Source: Agrypnia vestita
Taxonomy: Eukaryota; Arthropoda; Insecta; Trichoptera; Phryganeidae
DNA: 64,000 nt
NCBI GenBank assembly: GCA_016648135.1
Contig: JADDOH010002290.1
Coordinates: 124,001-188,000 of the forward strand
Direction: 5' to 3'
Position 1 is the stretch's first letter. Every line of letters starts with the position of its first letter. The position numbers and the translations under genes were made by a program. A model generated the notes under the pieces. It saw nothing but the letters and a program-made list of their open reading frames with translations. It did not search any database and had not been told where the DNA came from. Positions 33,849-45,645 of this stretch are shown here, piece by piece.

Positions 33849-34330
33849 ACATTAGTTATTTACAATTTATTTTTGGCAGTCCACGGAGAGGCGGCCGCAT
33901 CAACAGGCGTGAAGCGGCCGGTTCGAGTTTGGTGGTCCGGAGTTGGCGCCTCATCTCCGGCCATTTAATTTGTTTTTTGAGCCGTGAATTCGAAAGAAAT
34001 TACGGACGTTATACGAAGTTACGGGGACAGACAGACAGATAGAAGGACAGACAAATAATATTTGATGTTGCTCTCCATACCTGCATAGTAAAATATGAAA
34101 TTACTAGCTGTACACCCGTGAAAAATCAGAGGACACAGTAAGATAACTAAGATTTGGAACCTGAAAATTCAGGAAGAGAAAACCATTTGTTTTTTAAAAT
34201 TGACATTATTCACCTTAAAACTAAATAAAACAAAATAAGAAATGTCAAGAAGTTAAGGACGTTACAGACAGACAGAAAGGAAATTATTATATTTAGATAA
34301 TTATACTTATGTATAAATAACATAGTTTAC
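33849..34330. repeat. Repeat ends with ACGGACGTTA ... GGACAGACAGAC tails
   Basis: Two tail-like blocks: 33998-34055 (TTACGGACGTTATACGAAG then GGGGACAGACAGACAG) and 34250-34300 (GGACGTTACAGACAGACAG). The same tail class is at 36208-36260, 39820-39845, 63362-63395 and 63610-63655. These tails accompany CTAGCTG-headed repeats common in insects; the class is not certain. Confidence 0.5.
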
Positions 34331-34590
34331 TAGCTGTTCATACCCGGCGTTGCCCGGGTTAAGGATTAAGTTAAAAATAAGTTTCAGGGGACACACAAAG
34401 GTTGCATTGTTTTGCAAAATTTATAATAAAATTAGTGTTTCCGTTTAATCTTAGCTGGGATGATTGGGCTGTCCAGGGGTAAATGTAGCCTGAGTATTAT
34501 GATAAAGTTAAAAACAGATTTGAATTAAATAATTCTATGGTGTGAAAAATTCCTTCGCACGATGCTTATTTATTATTATACAAAAGAGTA
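34331..34590 (+). repeat. CTAGCTG-headed repeat, copy 1
   Basis: Starts CTAGCTGTTCATACCCGGCG, followed by TTGCCCGGGTTAAGGATTA. It aligns with 55956-56290 over more than 200 bp, including AAAAATAAGTTT..GGGGA.AC and the CGCACGATGCT block. Non-coding. Possibly a SINE or non-autonomous element. Confidence 0.65.
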
Positions 34591-34753
34591 GTTGCATGTC
34601 TCCCATAATTATAAAACGTTACAGATAAAACTGTGATAATAAAGATTAATTTAACAGACATACCTATAGAATTAAAATGTCCGCGTATTTCGATTCAAAG
34701 GCAAAAATTTCACCTCAAACGCACCAAAAAAAAATATATGAAAAACTGATAGT

Positions 34754-35220
34754 TATACAGGGTGTCTTATGACTTGTAGCAAAAACTCAACATGTGGATT
34801 CCCGCCTCGATAATGAGTCAAAAAAATTTAAGCGACTGTGACCAATATGCGATCAATAGTTATGGACATATGCAATATCAAAGTTTTCATTTTTTTGTAA
34901 AAAGAATTTTGATCTATCATAACAGTAACTTATATTGATTATGCAAAATTCATTCGCTTCAATACAACTCAAATAAAATGATAAAAGCCTTGTTAAAAAG
35001 TTTTAAACATTTGCAAGGTTTTTATAATTTTATTATATTTTCAGTATTAAAGCGAATGAATTTTACATAATCGATATTAAAATATTCATATCGATACACA
35101 ATCGAAATAATGTGAGAAATATTGAAAAAAATGCATACTTTGAAATTGCATATCTCCATAAATATTGGTCGCAGTTGCTTAACATTTTCGGCTCATTATC
35201 AATGCAGGACACCCTGTATA
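34754..35220. mobile_element. Foldback MITE, family B, copy 3
   Basis: 467-bp palindrome with ends TATACAGGGTGTC and GACACCCTGTATA. Inner arms share AATGAGYC.AAAA, TATGGA.ATATGCAAT and CGCTTCAATAC. The body matches copies at 5221-5470 and 22270-22773. Short open frames inside are shadows of the palindrome. Confidence 0.9.
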
Positions 35221-35764
35221 AGAAAATTGGAAAAATATATTTCGCATTAAGGGCGCGTTTCATTTTTATTACATTTATCATTTCTTTCGCCGTCCACATT
35301 AGCGCGTGAAATATCGGAGCGTTTCCTCTCTAAACGGCGTTGTAACGAAAGCCTCACCTGTTGCTACTTAAAGTAACGACCGTCGCGCAGTTGTTGCGTC
35401 GAGCCTCCTCGGCAGCGAAGCCTGCGGCCCCACCCACTCGGCCGGGCGAAATCCGTGGGAGGCTGCCAGTCGAAAATAGACCCTGCAAATATTTAATGGG
35501 CTGTTAAAACACTCGCGTACTGTCGGAGCCTTATCGTATTTGCCGATAGGCGGTGCGCGTTTATGTTGTAATGTTTTATTACCCTTGTAAAATTCAATAT
35601 TGTTTTACATCAGATGTTGAATTTGTTAGCCACGTTAATTAAATTCAACTAGGTGTAAACCGTCAAAAATGACGGTACTATTACATATATTTTTAAGAAC
35701 ACATTTATATTTGTGAAGTTGTAATTTTTCAGAACAAAGTTCTGTGAAATTTTTAAATTCAAAT
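35221..35764. other. Unassigned stretch with GC-rich island
   Basis: 35330-35560 is GC-rich (for example GGCCCCACCCACTCGGCCGG at 35427) with no convincing frame. 35650-35690 carries an ACCGTCAAAAATGACGGT inverted repeat of the type seen at 33421, 33808 and 63930. Confidence 0.45.
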
Positions 35765-35850
35765 TAATTAATCAATTAGAAAGACATACAGAAAAATCTA
35801 ATTCACGAAAAAATATTAGATTACTACTGGGATTCGAACCCAGGTTTATT
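35765..35850 (-). repeat. tRNA-derived SINE, family 2, truncated copy
   Basis: On the minus strand, CCTGGGTTCGAATCCCAG (T-arm and box B) and GTAGTAATC are followed by the same tail as at 13283-13335 (AATATTTTTTCGTG...TGTCTTTCTAATTG). The 5' half of the tRNA head is missing. Confidence 0.7.
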
Positions 35851-35889
35851 GTTTATTCCTAAAGAATAAGTATTATTTAACAAAAAAAA

Positions 35890-36130
35890 ATTATAATTTA
35901 TATAATTTAACTTTGAATACACCACTTTTTATTGAAAAAAAATTCTACGTGTTTTGTAGCCAATGGCTTCTTCATCAGGATAACAAATGTACAAAATTAA
36001 ATTTAAAAATCGAAGTATAGATAATCAAAATAATAAATATTATATATAGAAAATGAATAATAATAAAGTACCTACTTAACATGAAAATAAATTTAAATTA
36101 CTATTAATAAAGAACAAAAAAATTTACTAT
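35890..36130 (-). mobile_element. Penelope-like element 3' end fragment
   Basis: Aligns with 44520-44730 in the same orientation: TTTAACTTTG...CCACTT.TTTATTGAAAAA, then the hairpin GAAGCCATTGGCT and CTGATGAAG/CTAACGCAG variants, then AAAAATCGAAG.ATAGAT and GGTACCTACTTAACA. Only the non-coding end is present here. Confidence 0.7.
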
Positions 36131-37735
36131 AAAGGACACAAGAAGGAAAAAAGAAAAAAATTGCTAAAAAAAAAGAAAATATATTTTTTTTTCTTTTATT
36201 TTAAAGAAGTTACGGACGTTACACGAAGTTACGAGGACAGAGAAACAGATGGACAGACGATATTATTATAATTTGGTATTTAATATCTTCTATATTGCTC
36301 TTACTCATAAAAGAATGCTTTAGATGATTGTAATATACACTCACTACGCCTTATTTTCTCTTCATCCATCTTCACTCTGATTCATACCGTCTCACCCCTT
36401 CCCCCTCATCGCCATTCCCGTGTCATTATCAAAACTCATTAACTTTAATATTGTTTGTTGATTACTATAATATATTCCCTTAGCTTTCATATATTCTCTT
36501 ATCCAACATAGTACTTAATTTACTACGTCTTAAACATCTGTGAATCTCTGTAATTGGTTTATTCAATGTACACTGTGCTCTAACATTTTAATGATTGAAG
36601 TCGTTAAAATTACATAATAAATAAATATAAGAGTATTTTTAATAGACTAAGAACCAGTCCTGTCTGCCTACCCCCGCAGGGAAACGGTTCGATGGTAAAT
36701 TAGTAATATAATTAGTGTTTTGTTTTTGTAATATTTACGTTGAGACGAAAACATTCGTTATACTGTTTTCTTGTATATTATCGATTGCCGATACAAACAT
36801 CCCAATGTATCCGTTTTCCAATATATCCGATTTACCCCGGGAATGGATTATTACGTTAACGCGAAATTTTCAACACTCCCCTATATTATTTATTCGCTTA
36901 GGGTTTACTTTAGCGTTCCCTTTTACGAATATCAGGTGTCGGGAATCCGTGAAGAGCAAAAATTTTAATGACATTTATAAGGAATATTTAAATAAAGATT
37001 AATTTTCTTCGAACCTTATCCTCTTTATCAAATTGTATACGCGTATTGTTTTCAATTCCCTTGAAATCTAATTGGTTCAAAAGAGTGTAATCCATATTTC
37101 TGAGTATTCGTTTAATAAGTGAAGTGGAAAGAAAAATATTTTTAAATTTGCTTTCATCTTATTCGTTCGTATTTTTGTTTTATTATTCCAGTAGTGTCAT
37201 TGGTTCACTATTTTTTTTTCAAAAAAAAAAAATCGTGGATTTTATTTTTTCATTAAATTTTCTAAATATTATTTTTTTTATAAAACTCTAAATTCGTGAA
37301 AATCCTACCAGAGCAGTGTCAATCAAGATTGAATGATAGTTTTCTTAAAAAGATTGTTGCAAAATTTCTCATGCCTCTTGTCTATATTCTATCATCAACG
37401 TTGTACTGTTTCGACTTTTGTTAAAATACATAATTATCTATGTAACAGTGTCCACCACTAACGCTACCAAGACGCTAGATGGCGCTGTTCTCACTGCCTC
37501 AACTCGCGGCCGAAGTATACGTAAATCTTTACGTAAAAATATTCTGTATAAAAGTTCATTTTTCGAGAACACTTATATAAATTCCAATTTTTTTTTAAAT
37601 AATAAAAAAATGTAATTATGTTAGTATATAACTACTTAAAATTCATTTTTGTCTACTGATTTCGAGACGTAACCCGTCTCTTTTTCAAGACAACCACTAC
37701 ACTAGCATGTTAATAACACTACATACCACGTATTA
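36131..37735. other. Unassigned intron sequence
   Basis: AT-rich. The block CTGTCTGCCTACCCCCGCAG at 36660-36679 resembles LINE/SINE tails (see 47368). The overlapping open frames at 36715-37002 lack any family motif. No gene recognised. Confidence 0.4.
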
Positions 37736-37771
37736 TTGAAATACTCTTCACGCATGTGAAGAGTATTTCAA
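37736..37771. repeat. Perfect 16-bp hairpin
   Basis: TTGAAATACTCTTCAC (37736-37751), loop GCAT, and its exact reverse complement (37756-37771). No known element recognised. Confidence 0.9.
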
Positions 37772-37889
37772 CTTAAGGCGAATACGCACAACAGTGTATG
37801 TTAGCCTTTAGTTAGAGCACAAGAGTTTCTGAAGATTGTAGTCATGATTTCGGCTTGTCTGACATGTATTTCATTTAGTTATATCCATT

Positions 37890-38170
37890 TTTACTGCTTT
37901 TCTTTTAACTCGAAGCGTCTGCTTGTCCGTCGAAAAAACTTTGGATCGATTTTTAACCCTTTTCCCGTGATCCAGTCGAGCTGAAACTCTGCAGGCAGAC
38001 TCGTGGCTACGATAAAAATGTTCTAACAAATTTCGTTTAAAAAATTTAATAATTATAGTATAATTTTAGATTTTTAGAAATTTTAACGATTTATATATTG
38101 TTTCATTTTCGAGCCCGACGCGTGGAGTAGGCGCGAAACCTGTTTCAATGAGAAAGGGAGTATAATAAAA
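37890..38170 (+). mobile_element. MITE-like repeat family E, copy 3
   Basis: Matches 20355-20630 end to end: TTTCTTTTAACTC, GCGTCTGCTTG, GATCGATTTTTAACCCTTTT and AATGAGAAAGGGAGTATAAT. The copy carries the diagnostic CCGACGCGTGG.GTAGGCGCGAAACC block near the right end. Confidence 0.7.
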
Positions 38171-38816
38171 ACTTTGTTTTTAGGGGTTAGTTTTATGAAA
38201 TTACCTTGGCTTCAATCATTCAGCATTGTTTAAATTTGACGTTTATTGATCGGTATGATAATTTCTCTCCTAAAGTAATTAATTTTAATACAATATTATT
38301 ACTTAATGAATTTTAGGAAGAATCAGCCTATTTGATACTTATCTGGACTGAATCTCGATTATTCTCTTGTATAGAGTTCTCATCAATGTTAATTTTTCAA
38401 TATACTAAAACCTTTTGTTGGAAAAATTTTTCCGTAGCAATATTCCGTATTTAACCAATGTCTAAACTAATATTGAATATTCTATTTATCTCATTTTTTT
38501 TAAATTGATGTGTTTACTATTTAATATCGTAAGTATTTATTTTGTATTTAAAAATTGTTCATGTAGTTAATAATCAGTGTTTTTTGTACAAAATCTCACA
38601 TATTTTATGAAATGCTATCAGACTATTGGAATGTATAAAATAGGAATAAATATCGTGATCAGAGTTTTCTCGAAGCCACATGGTTCTGCCACGTACCATT
38701 TTTTCTGAAATATTTACGATACTTCACAAAAATCGAACCAAAGAATTCCCAGGAATTAATTATTTGTATGACGACCTTGACCCTGTACCATATAGTCATT
38801 TCAAATTATTGAAATG

Positions 38817-39185
38817 TGTGACGGTAGAATTCGAAGAAATTACGCATGGTCGGAACCCCTCGTAATATATCGAAGACAACCAAACTATAGAACCCTCTGG
38901 AACGCCCTACAACACTTAGAATTACTTGGAATTACTAACAACATTCAGGAGACGTCTGTAACAGTTTAAAAGCGAAGAAAATATTTTCGCAAACACTAGA
39001 AATACATAGAATAATCTTGTTTTGATGTTTAACTAACGCGACATAACCAGCGATAAAATCTCAGTGTTTGCGCAGATTAATTGAAGCGACAGATATCGAA
39101 CGAAGTATTTACGTGGAAAATAATACAGATATTCTAGCAAGCAAGCAAGACATTAAAGTGTTTCAAAGACGAGCGATTGATTACG
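38817..39185 (+). mobile_element. Degraded LTR-like sequence
   Basis: Order of blocks resembles the LTR at 41175-41778: TATCGAAGAC..CC, TCTGGAACG, CAAACACTAGAAA, CGAACGAAGTATTTACG and ATTAAAGTGTTTCAA. No clean ends or target duplication. Partial or old copy. Confidence 0.4.
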
Positions 39186-39820
39186 AAATAGTATGAATTA
39201 AAGATTTTTTTATTCATACACATACATTGGTTACATAATGTGTTACTTATGATACGTATTAGTATACTAAAGATTCATTTTTGTTTTTCGCTGTAACTTT
39301 CCAAAAGAGAGATAAGCTCTTGTTTTTTCCATCACGTAAAATCGGCAAAGCAAATGGGTTGACCGATCATCCGCGTAGTGTGTTTGATACGCGCATATTG
39401 TACGGAAAGAAATGTAGCGGCGTTCCGCGACTGAAGAGACACGGCAGAAAATCCACGCAGTGCGGCGCCGGCCTAAGCCTAATTATCTAGTAGCGAATTA
39501 TGCTTTTTTGCTGCTTATACCTCATTATTATATTATTCTTTATTATTATTTGAATCTCGTAGCGTTAGTGATGGAAATTGTTGTTGTTGTTGTTAATGTT
39601 ATATATTTTGATTAATGATTAATAACAATGACATTTGCAATATAGTGATGTATGCACGTTTTACTTAAATTTTTTTTATAAGCTGAAATATTTTAAAAAA
39701 TCTAAATATTAGTAAATTATTTTATTAAAAAAACATTGTCAATGTTTTCATTTTATGTTTATAACAATTTTGAAATCATACCTATTTTAAAAACGGAATA
39801 AGATCAGCTGTTGGATAAGC
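39186..39820. other. Unassigned stretch
   Basis: A GC-richer patch at 39350-39480 contains a 69-codon open frame with no recognised motif. The rest is AT-rich, with a short (GTT)n run at 39582-39596. Confidence 0.35.
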
Positions 39821-40065
39821 AGTTACGGACGGACATTCGAAATAATTAAAATTGGGAATTACGTACGTGTGTAATTATAAAATAATTTTTTAATTCTTTG
39901 AAAGCGAATTTTTTTTAAATAATGGAATTAATTTCAGTTGGATGGTTTGCGTGTTATTTGTTTATGGTTGGATATTCCAGAACAAACTTAATTGGGTGTA
40001 CATCTAATTGGTACATAATTGGTTGGCTGTACATCGGAATGTACGTATTTAGTGTTAATATGTTA
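39821..40065 (+). repeat. Dispersed repeat family F, copy 1
   Basis: AAAGCGAATTTTTTTTAAATAATGG, ATTTCAGTTGGATGGTTTGC, then ACAAACTTAATTGGGTGTA and GTACATAATTGGTTGGCT match 63450-63600. Both copies are preceded by an ACGGACGGAC block. The 60-codon frame in this copy is not kept in the other, so it is not coding. Confidence 0.75.
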
Positions 40066-40278
40066 CAGGACCACAGCTTAAATGTAAGCTATCAATTTAC
40101 ATAATTATTCGAACATACAAAATTGCTACAAAATCGAAAATGGTATTGTAACAATAATCAAAATATATTTATTTTAATTTTAAAAACTTTTCTTAGCGAA
40201 AGTGCAAGCAACATTTAGTGATAAATTCCGAATACTATACAAGCAATAGATTTAAAATATAGGGAGAAATAAAAAAAT

Positions 40279-40697
40279 TGTCACGTGGTCGTGGCTGTTT
40301 GTGGCGGTTTATTTATCACATAAAGTCACTGGATATGAATTTTATCGAAGCACCGTTCTTAAAATCACATTCATTGTACTAGAATATTTCACAGGCCTCA
40401 CTAATTCAAGTAAATTCGCACGCAAGTGATTGCACTTATTTCCAAACGCATGTTAGATACTTTCTCAATTTATTGTCGCTGGTCGCACATCTGTCACAAT
40501 AATCTCTCCGCGCCCGCGCTCACTCGTCTTTTATACATAATGTTAACATCGCGATACTTCATGAACATTCTGCTAGTTTGTCTAGATTTCTAGTAGTTTC
40601 TCTATATTTCTAGTAATTATGAGAATAGCCCAGTTGATCCTAGATTCACGTGGACCGTTCGAGAGACCTCAAAATGCGCAGGTAGTCTCTTGTGACA
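40279..40697 (-). mobile_element. Solo LTR (Gypsy-type), shortened
   Basis: On the minus strand it starts TGTCACAAGAG (40697) and ends CCACGTGACA (40279). The end region GTGGTCGTGGCTG and the U3-like start match the other LTRs; the middle is diverged. No matching flanking 4-mer (AAAT versus ATAC). A MITE lies 34 bp to the right. Confidence 0.6.
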
Positions 40698-40730
40698 ATA
40701 CCAATTTTAAGAACTACAAAAGCACTACAC

Positions 40731-40916
40731 GTAGACCTCTTTCCATTTAAGAAACACAATTGAATTAGTATCTGTAAATCGTACGTACGAGGGATATCGT
40801 TTCTTTGTTTGGTATCTATACCTATAAACACCTACACAACGAAATAATTTGTGGCGTATGCATAGATTACTTATACTAATTCGATTGTCTTTCTTAATAG
40901 GAAAGAGGTATGATAC
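40731..40916. mobile_element. Small MITE with ~37-bp inverted ends
   Basis: Left end GACCTCTTTCCATTTAAGAA continues ACACAATTGAATTAGTAT; the right end is the inverted form with few mismatches (40880-40916). A solo end is at 10735-10790. Non-coding, about 186 bp. The unit at 40646-40831 in another frame is a shadow. Confidence 0.8.
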
Positions 40917-41174
40917 ATCGGTGTAAAATAATTCAATACATTGTTGTCAGAAAGTAAACTTCAAAAAACAAACTTTATAAAAAACGAACAATTAAAAATA
41001 TTTATATATCTCTGAATCTTCATAAAAATAGATTGTAACATTTTCATACATAGATGTAGATAAATTTACAGTTTATATAGGAGCGTGTATTGGGAACATA
41101 TAAATATGCCATATATTTAAAAAAAAAAATCGAATGATCGTAATTATTATCGCAATATTTATATTTTATTATAT

Positions 41175-41778
41175 TGTAATGAGGCTAAAAAAAATCACGC
41201 ACTGCTGTCAAGTGACAAGTGTTTGAAGTTGTCAAAACGCTATCGAAGACTCCAGAACGGCCTAGCATAATCTACGGCTTTCGGGAGGTATCTGAAACAT
41301 TCGGGTAACATCTATATGAATCTAGAAGCTACGAGAATCTTTTTCTAAACACTGGAAAGGTCTAGGATGTTCGATACCTCGATACACGGATATAAATATG
41401 ATCGCGTGCGGGAATAAGACAGTTGTCTTTGAACGCGCTTGACAGCTTGGCTGCGGAGACTAGTGTGGCCATCCATGCGATAACGAGCGAATAATCTAGT
41501 AAAGTTCTTACTGAAGTAGCGAAATAAAACCGAAGCGAATAATACGTGCGATAACTGAAGGAAATGTTCTAGTAAATATTGAATAAAGTGTTAAAGCGAT
41601 AATAAAGTGTCTATTTACGAGTGATAAATTACAAAATAGCGTAATTTAAAGAAAAGCGTTAAATTTAATAGTGTTGAATGACTTTGTACATTAAATAATT
41701 AGTTAATCAGTAAATAATAAATCTGTGATTAATTTCCAGCGTTTTCATTAATTCCTCCCGCAGCCACGACACGTGGCA
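41175..41778 (+). mobile_element. Solo LTR (Gypsy-type), 604 bp, with ATAT target duplication
   Basis: Starts TGTAATGAGGC and ends CACGTGGCA, giving TG...CA ends. ATAT directly flanks both ends (41171-41174 and 41779-41782). A TATA box TATAAATATG is at 41391-41400, with a GC-richer stretch after it, and AATAAA at 41523-41528. These are the marks of an LTR with its own promoter and polyadenylation signal. A 4-bp duplication fits Gypsy-type integrases. No internal genes adjoin, so recombination between two LTRs has removed them. Confidence 0.9.
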
Positions 41779-41782
41779 ATAT

Positions 41783-43899
41783 CATCAAATTGTCAGATAA
41801 ATATTTAACTCCTATTTTTTTCCAGAATATATGTTTACGTAAAGTCATGCCTCAAGGTTCTCACTGCACTCGCCTGCGTTAACAGCACCATTTGCAAGAT
41901 GTGTTGATAAAACAATTGATATTTTTATAACCTACTGTTCAGTATTTTACGTTTCTAAGCGTTTGTTTCTCGCGCGACAAATTTGAAATTTTTCGTTACG
42001 ACCACCTTCTTTTTTCCCCTTTCTTTTTTCTTTATCCTACTTCTTCCAATGCTTCCATGCACAGCCAAAAATTTATCGTTTTTTGTCATAAAATTAAATC
42101 TCGAAGAAACCTTTCGAAAAGAGTGTCATTTTTTCGTATTCAGTGCTCAGTTTGCTAGATCTGTCAAGTGATCGTTGGAAACAGAAAGAAGAAGGAACAT
42201 TCTCTTAGTTGTGAGCTCGGATATCATTTATGTTCCTTTATCCTCTTCTCACCTCCATAAAGTACAGTCCATATTCGCTTCAAAATAACCTTTCCCCATC
42301 CCCAAAGATCATCCTTCCCTATTCCCGTAACTCTCATACCTTAGATTCCAAGCGATTAGCGACGACCACCATTATTATTTATGATAAAGTAAAGAATAAA
42401 CGAACTAGGAAAGAATATATATTTAAGCTTAGCATAGCGAATAGGATTAAAAAATATCGCTTAGGTGGTTTTGGTCGCCTTGAACTTTGTTACGAGTTGT
42501 TATTGAGCCGTGGCCAGATGATTTTTTCATTTGTTATCGCCAAAAAGCCTTTTCTCTTTAAGGGCGTGTTAAATGAGATTTCTTTCCAGGAATTCTCAGA
42601 AGGTATTTAATTCCCTTAAAGTAAATTCGTAGCTACGTGTCATTCTCAACGCAAATTTTTTTGAAATAACTTTTTTGATGTCAGCTTTGACCCTAAATTA
42701 AAAAGCGTATTGGCTGTATTTCTGTTGATTTCATAGAAATATTAAAATAAAATCGTGTAAGGAATTGAAATTGAGTCAAGAAATGTACTAAGCTTTGAAG
42801 ATTTATTTAAATCGAAGACTTTAGCTTTTATATTTTGGTTCCTTTACCTTGTGACGATATATAAATTCGCTTCAAAGCTTTTTTTATTATCTTTAATAAC
42901 CATACAATTTCAAATACAAATCATTTGTATATATAAAAAAACTATTAGAAAATATTAAACCTGCAAATCTTGAATTGGTTTTCTCGAAAACGGCTTTGTA
43001 AAACGATTTCAATGAAAATAACATATTACGTTTTATTTTTTGGTCCAGAAATCAATCTATAAGGATATCATCTTTAGAAAAATTAATATTCATACTTTTG
43101 TACGTTTTTATTATTCAATATGTAAAATGATAAGAGCGACATCTTTTTTTATCAAGAAGTATGTACCGAGTTTCGCTCAGACTAGATACAGTACCTACCT
43201 ATCTATTTTAAAAGCATTTGAATTTACGCCGTAATATGTGAATTATATAGGTAAATTATAAATTTAAGTTAAAACCTCTTACTCTAATTGATATTTTGAT
43301 CTGGGGACTTGAATTGTCGTCAAATGTTTGTATCAACTCTTAATACAGCATTTTTTTAGCTTTACTTGTCGGTCAACGATAAATCTTGTTATCAATATTT
43401 GACTCACTTCCTGATCAACAATCTCTCTAAAATTTGACAAAATTCTTGATATACCAAAATTATGCATTTAATTAACAAAATCTGTATATATATTTAAAAA
43501 AATAATTAAACTATATTCAATTTTTGAAGCTCTTTAGTATTTTCTCTTTGTTTATTATATTCTCTTTTACGTTAGAAATTTCTTAAGAAATATTTATATT
43601 GTAAGTAAAGCCACCTTGTATACGCTGAAATATTATTAACTTTCACCAACGTATTATCATAATTTTCTTCGTCCAAAAAGCGCAATCTGATAAATATTTT
43701 AACTATCTTACTCCTGGGGGTCGTTTTCTCGCAAGGGTATGCAGAGAGAGAGGAGAGCACCACACTCTTTTGTCCTGACACAACTCTCGCCTCATTTTTT
43801 CATTCCTTACATTCTACATCATCGCATTCAAGCTCGTCCATGCTTCTGTCAAGTCAATTTATCAGTAACTGATTTATCTGATCAAGTTATGTCTTCCAT
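41783..43899. other. Unassigned intron sequence
   Basis: AT-rich. A 126-codon frame at 42230-42610 is long for this composition, but it has no motif, no good start context and no splice support. No repeats were recognised. Confidence 0.4.
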
Positions 43900-43959
43900 C
43901 GCCATCATCTATTCCTACTGCCAATAATACTCCCATCAAAAATATTCTCAGATTTTCAC

Positions 43960-44110
43960 GACCGTTCAGAATCTTTTGTATGTAGTTTTTTGGGATATTC
44001 TGCCGTGTATATGTAACCTCTCTGGCCAACATTTTTAATCTCATTGTAGGTTCCAACATCAGCCTTGATGATGGATCCTGCAATGGGATCCGAAACTAAG
44101 GAAAATACTC
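43960..44110 (+). mobile_element. Penelope-like 3' end fragment
   Basis: Contains CTTGATGATGGATCC, TGCAATG, GGATCC and GAAAC (44064-44096), nearly the same as the PLE 3' UTR hairpin at 12740-12774. No coding part is attached. Confidence 0.6.
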
Positions 44111-44519
44111 CCATCATATGCAGTTCTTCCTATTCTATCTCCGTTCTATACTATGAGCTTTAAATTTATTAATTAATACTAATGGCATGAAAATGATTCT
44201 GAGATGTAATTTTCGAGTATATGGTATTTATCCCTAGAGTTTCGGTGAAATCCGGGATACCTTGTAACATCCGGATAATTACGTACCTATCGAATAGCTG
44301 GATATTTGATTTCTTACCTGGGATTTTCCAAAAATACGATTAACCTGATTTACGATTCGATTATTATATTTTAATGATTATTTGATACAAACACTGCGTA
44401 TCTGCTACTTAGTCTCAAATCTCGTAAGCGCATAAGCTGAAAAATATAATAAAATTTGTTGATATACAGTTCATGTATTATGATACAATCTATACACGTA
44501 AAACTAAATTCAAATTTAT

Positions 44520-45038
44520 ATAAATTAACTTTGTAAAAACCACTTATTTATTGAAAAAATTCAACATGTTTCGAAGCCAATGGCTTCTGCGTTAGGATAA
44601 TAAAAATAATATCTAAAAATCGAAGAATAGATCAAAATATTAAAAAGTTATATATGGAAAAAGGATATATAAGGTACCTACTTAACACGAAAATAAATAT
44701 AAAACATAACTATTTGCAAAAAGGACCTGATTATTTATAACATTCAATTTACTATTTACACTCTTTCTTATTTCCAAAATTTCTAATATATCAAATTGTT
44801 ATTCTGTATAATTTGTATGTAAAATTTGTAAACCCTTATTATTATCAAAATAATGATCCATAGCCAAAAGATGGTTAGCAAATTCGGAATAATTATTACT
44901 ATTTAAACACCTTAAGTGTTCCTTAACTCTAATTCCAAAATTTCTACACGTTTTTCCTATATAAAAATAATCACAATCATTACAAAAATCAAAACTAAAT
45001 TCATTTATAATTATTTCAACATACGCAGTCCCCAGCAT
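44520..45038 (-). mobile_element. Truncated Penelope-like element with GIY-YIG endonuclease end
   Basis: Minus-strand fragment: a GIY-YIG coding piece (44799-45038) followed by a 3' UTR whose end (44520-44600) carries the hairpin GAAGCCATTGGCTTCGAAAC and a TTTTTTCAATAAATAAGTGG block, matched at 35890-35990. The reverse transcriptase part is missing, the usual 5' truncation of retroelements. Confidence 0.8.
44799..45038 (-). pseudogene. Penelope-like GIY-YIG endonuclease C-terminal fragment
   Basis: An open stretch of 79 codons that begins inside the domain. It reads FDFCNDCDYFYIGKTCRNFG, IRVKEHLRC and YSEFANHLLAMDHYFD. YFYIGKT is the second half of the GIY-YIG motif; the Arg of GIRVKEH and the paired Cys-Asp-Cys are typical of the PLE version of this nuclease, which nicks DNA for target-primed reverse transcription. 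It ends at a stop at 44799. The same region decays at 7870-8215 and 31728-31920. As a 5'-truncated copy it should not be expressed. Confidence 0.8.
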
Positions 45039-45469
45039 TATAATATGTACGCATTATACTATGCTTGCATGTATGCTATTATACTACCCAGCATTATAAT
45101 ATGTATGGGCTTATGGTTTTAAAGACACCCTCAAACATTCTGATCATCTGATGGTGTTGACTTTCAGAGATGCTTTCAATATACGTCTCACATATTTTCT
45201 TTACCCTTCTCCTCATTTCTCGTGACTTACATGTTGCACATGATCAAACAAGCTAACTTTTTTAACAATATTTATTAGTTTGTTTATTTAATGATTGTTC
45301 ATTTCTCTTTTTAAAACCTACATATGTTTTATTTTTATTACTTCTTTGGATTATTTATAAAATGTGTTTTATGTCAGCTGTGTATCAAATTGTTGCGCTT
45401 GTGTAATTCTGTAAGAGCCCACAGGCAAATGGCGTTGATAATAATAAATAAAAATAAATAAATTAACAC

Positions 45470-45645
45470 AATTGCTGGATTTTGTCCACGGAGGGATAAT
45501 CATTAAATAAGATAAATTATAGATGAGTCATAAAGAAGAAGCTTTTTATGTGCGAAAACATGTAGAAGTATTTACTGGGTATTCGCAGGGCTTACAACTT
45601 GTCTCTTGGTTGGCTTAAGTGATCACTTTACAAAATATAACATGC
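45470..45645. repeat. MITE family C fragment
   Basis: GCTGGATTTTGTCCACGGAG, then AATCATTAAATAAGATAAATTATAG and GGGCTTACAACTTGTCTCTTGGTTGGC (split over 45588-45615) match the family C copies at 11440-11620 and 60520-60730. Confidence 0.65.

Noticed and set aside
39922..40104. 60-codon frame
   Set aside because: Within dispersed repeat family F; the second copy at 63480-63600 has stops in the same frame.
42230..42610. 126-codon plus-strand frame
   Set aside because: No motif, no good start context, no splice support; lysine/isoleucine-rich as expected from AT-rich DNA.
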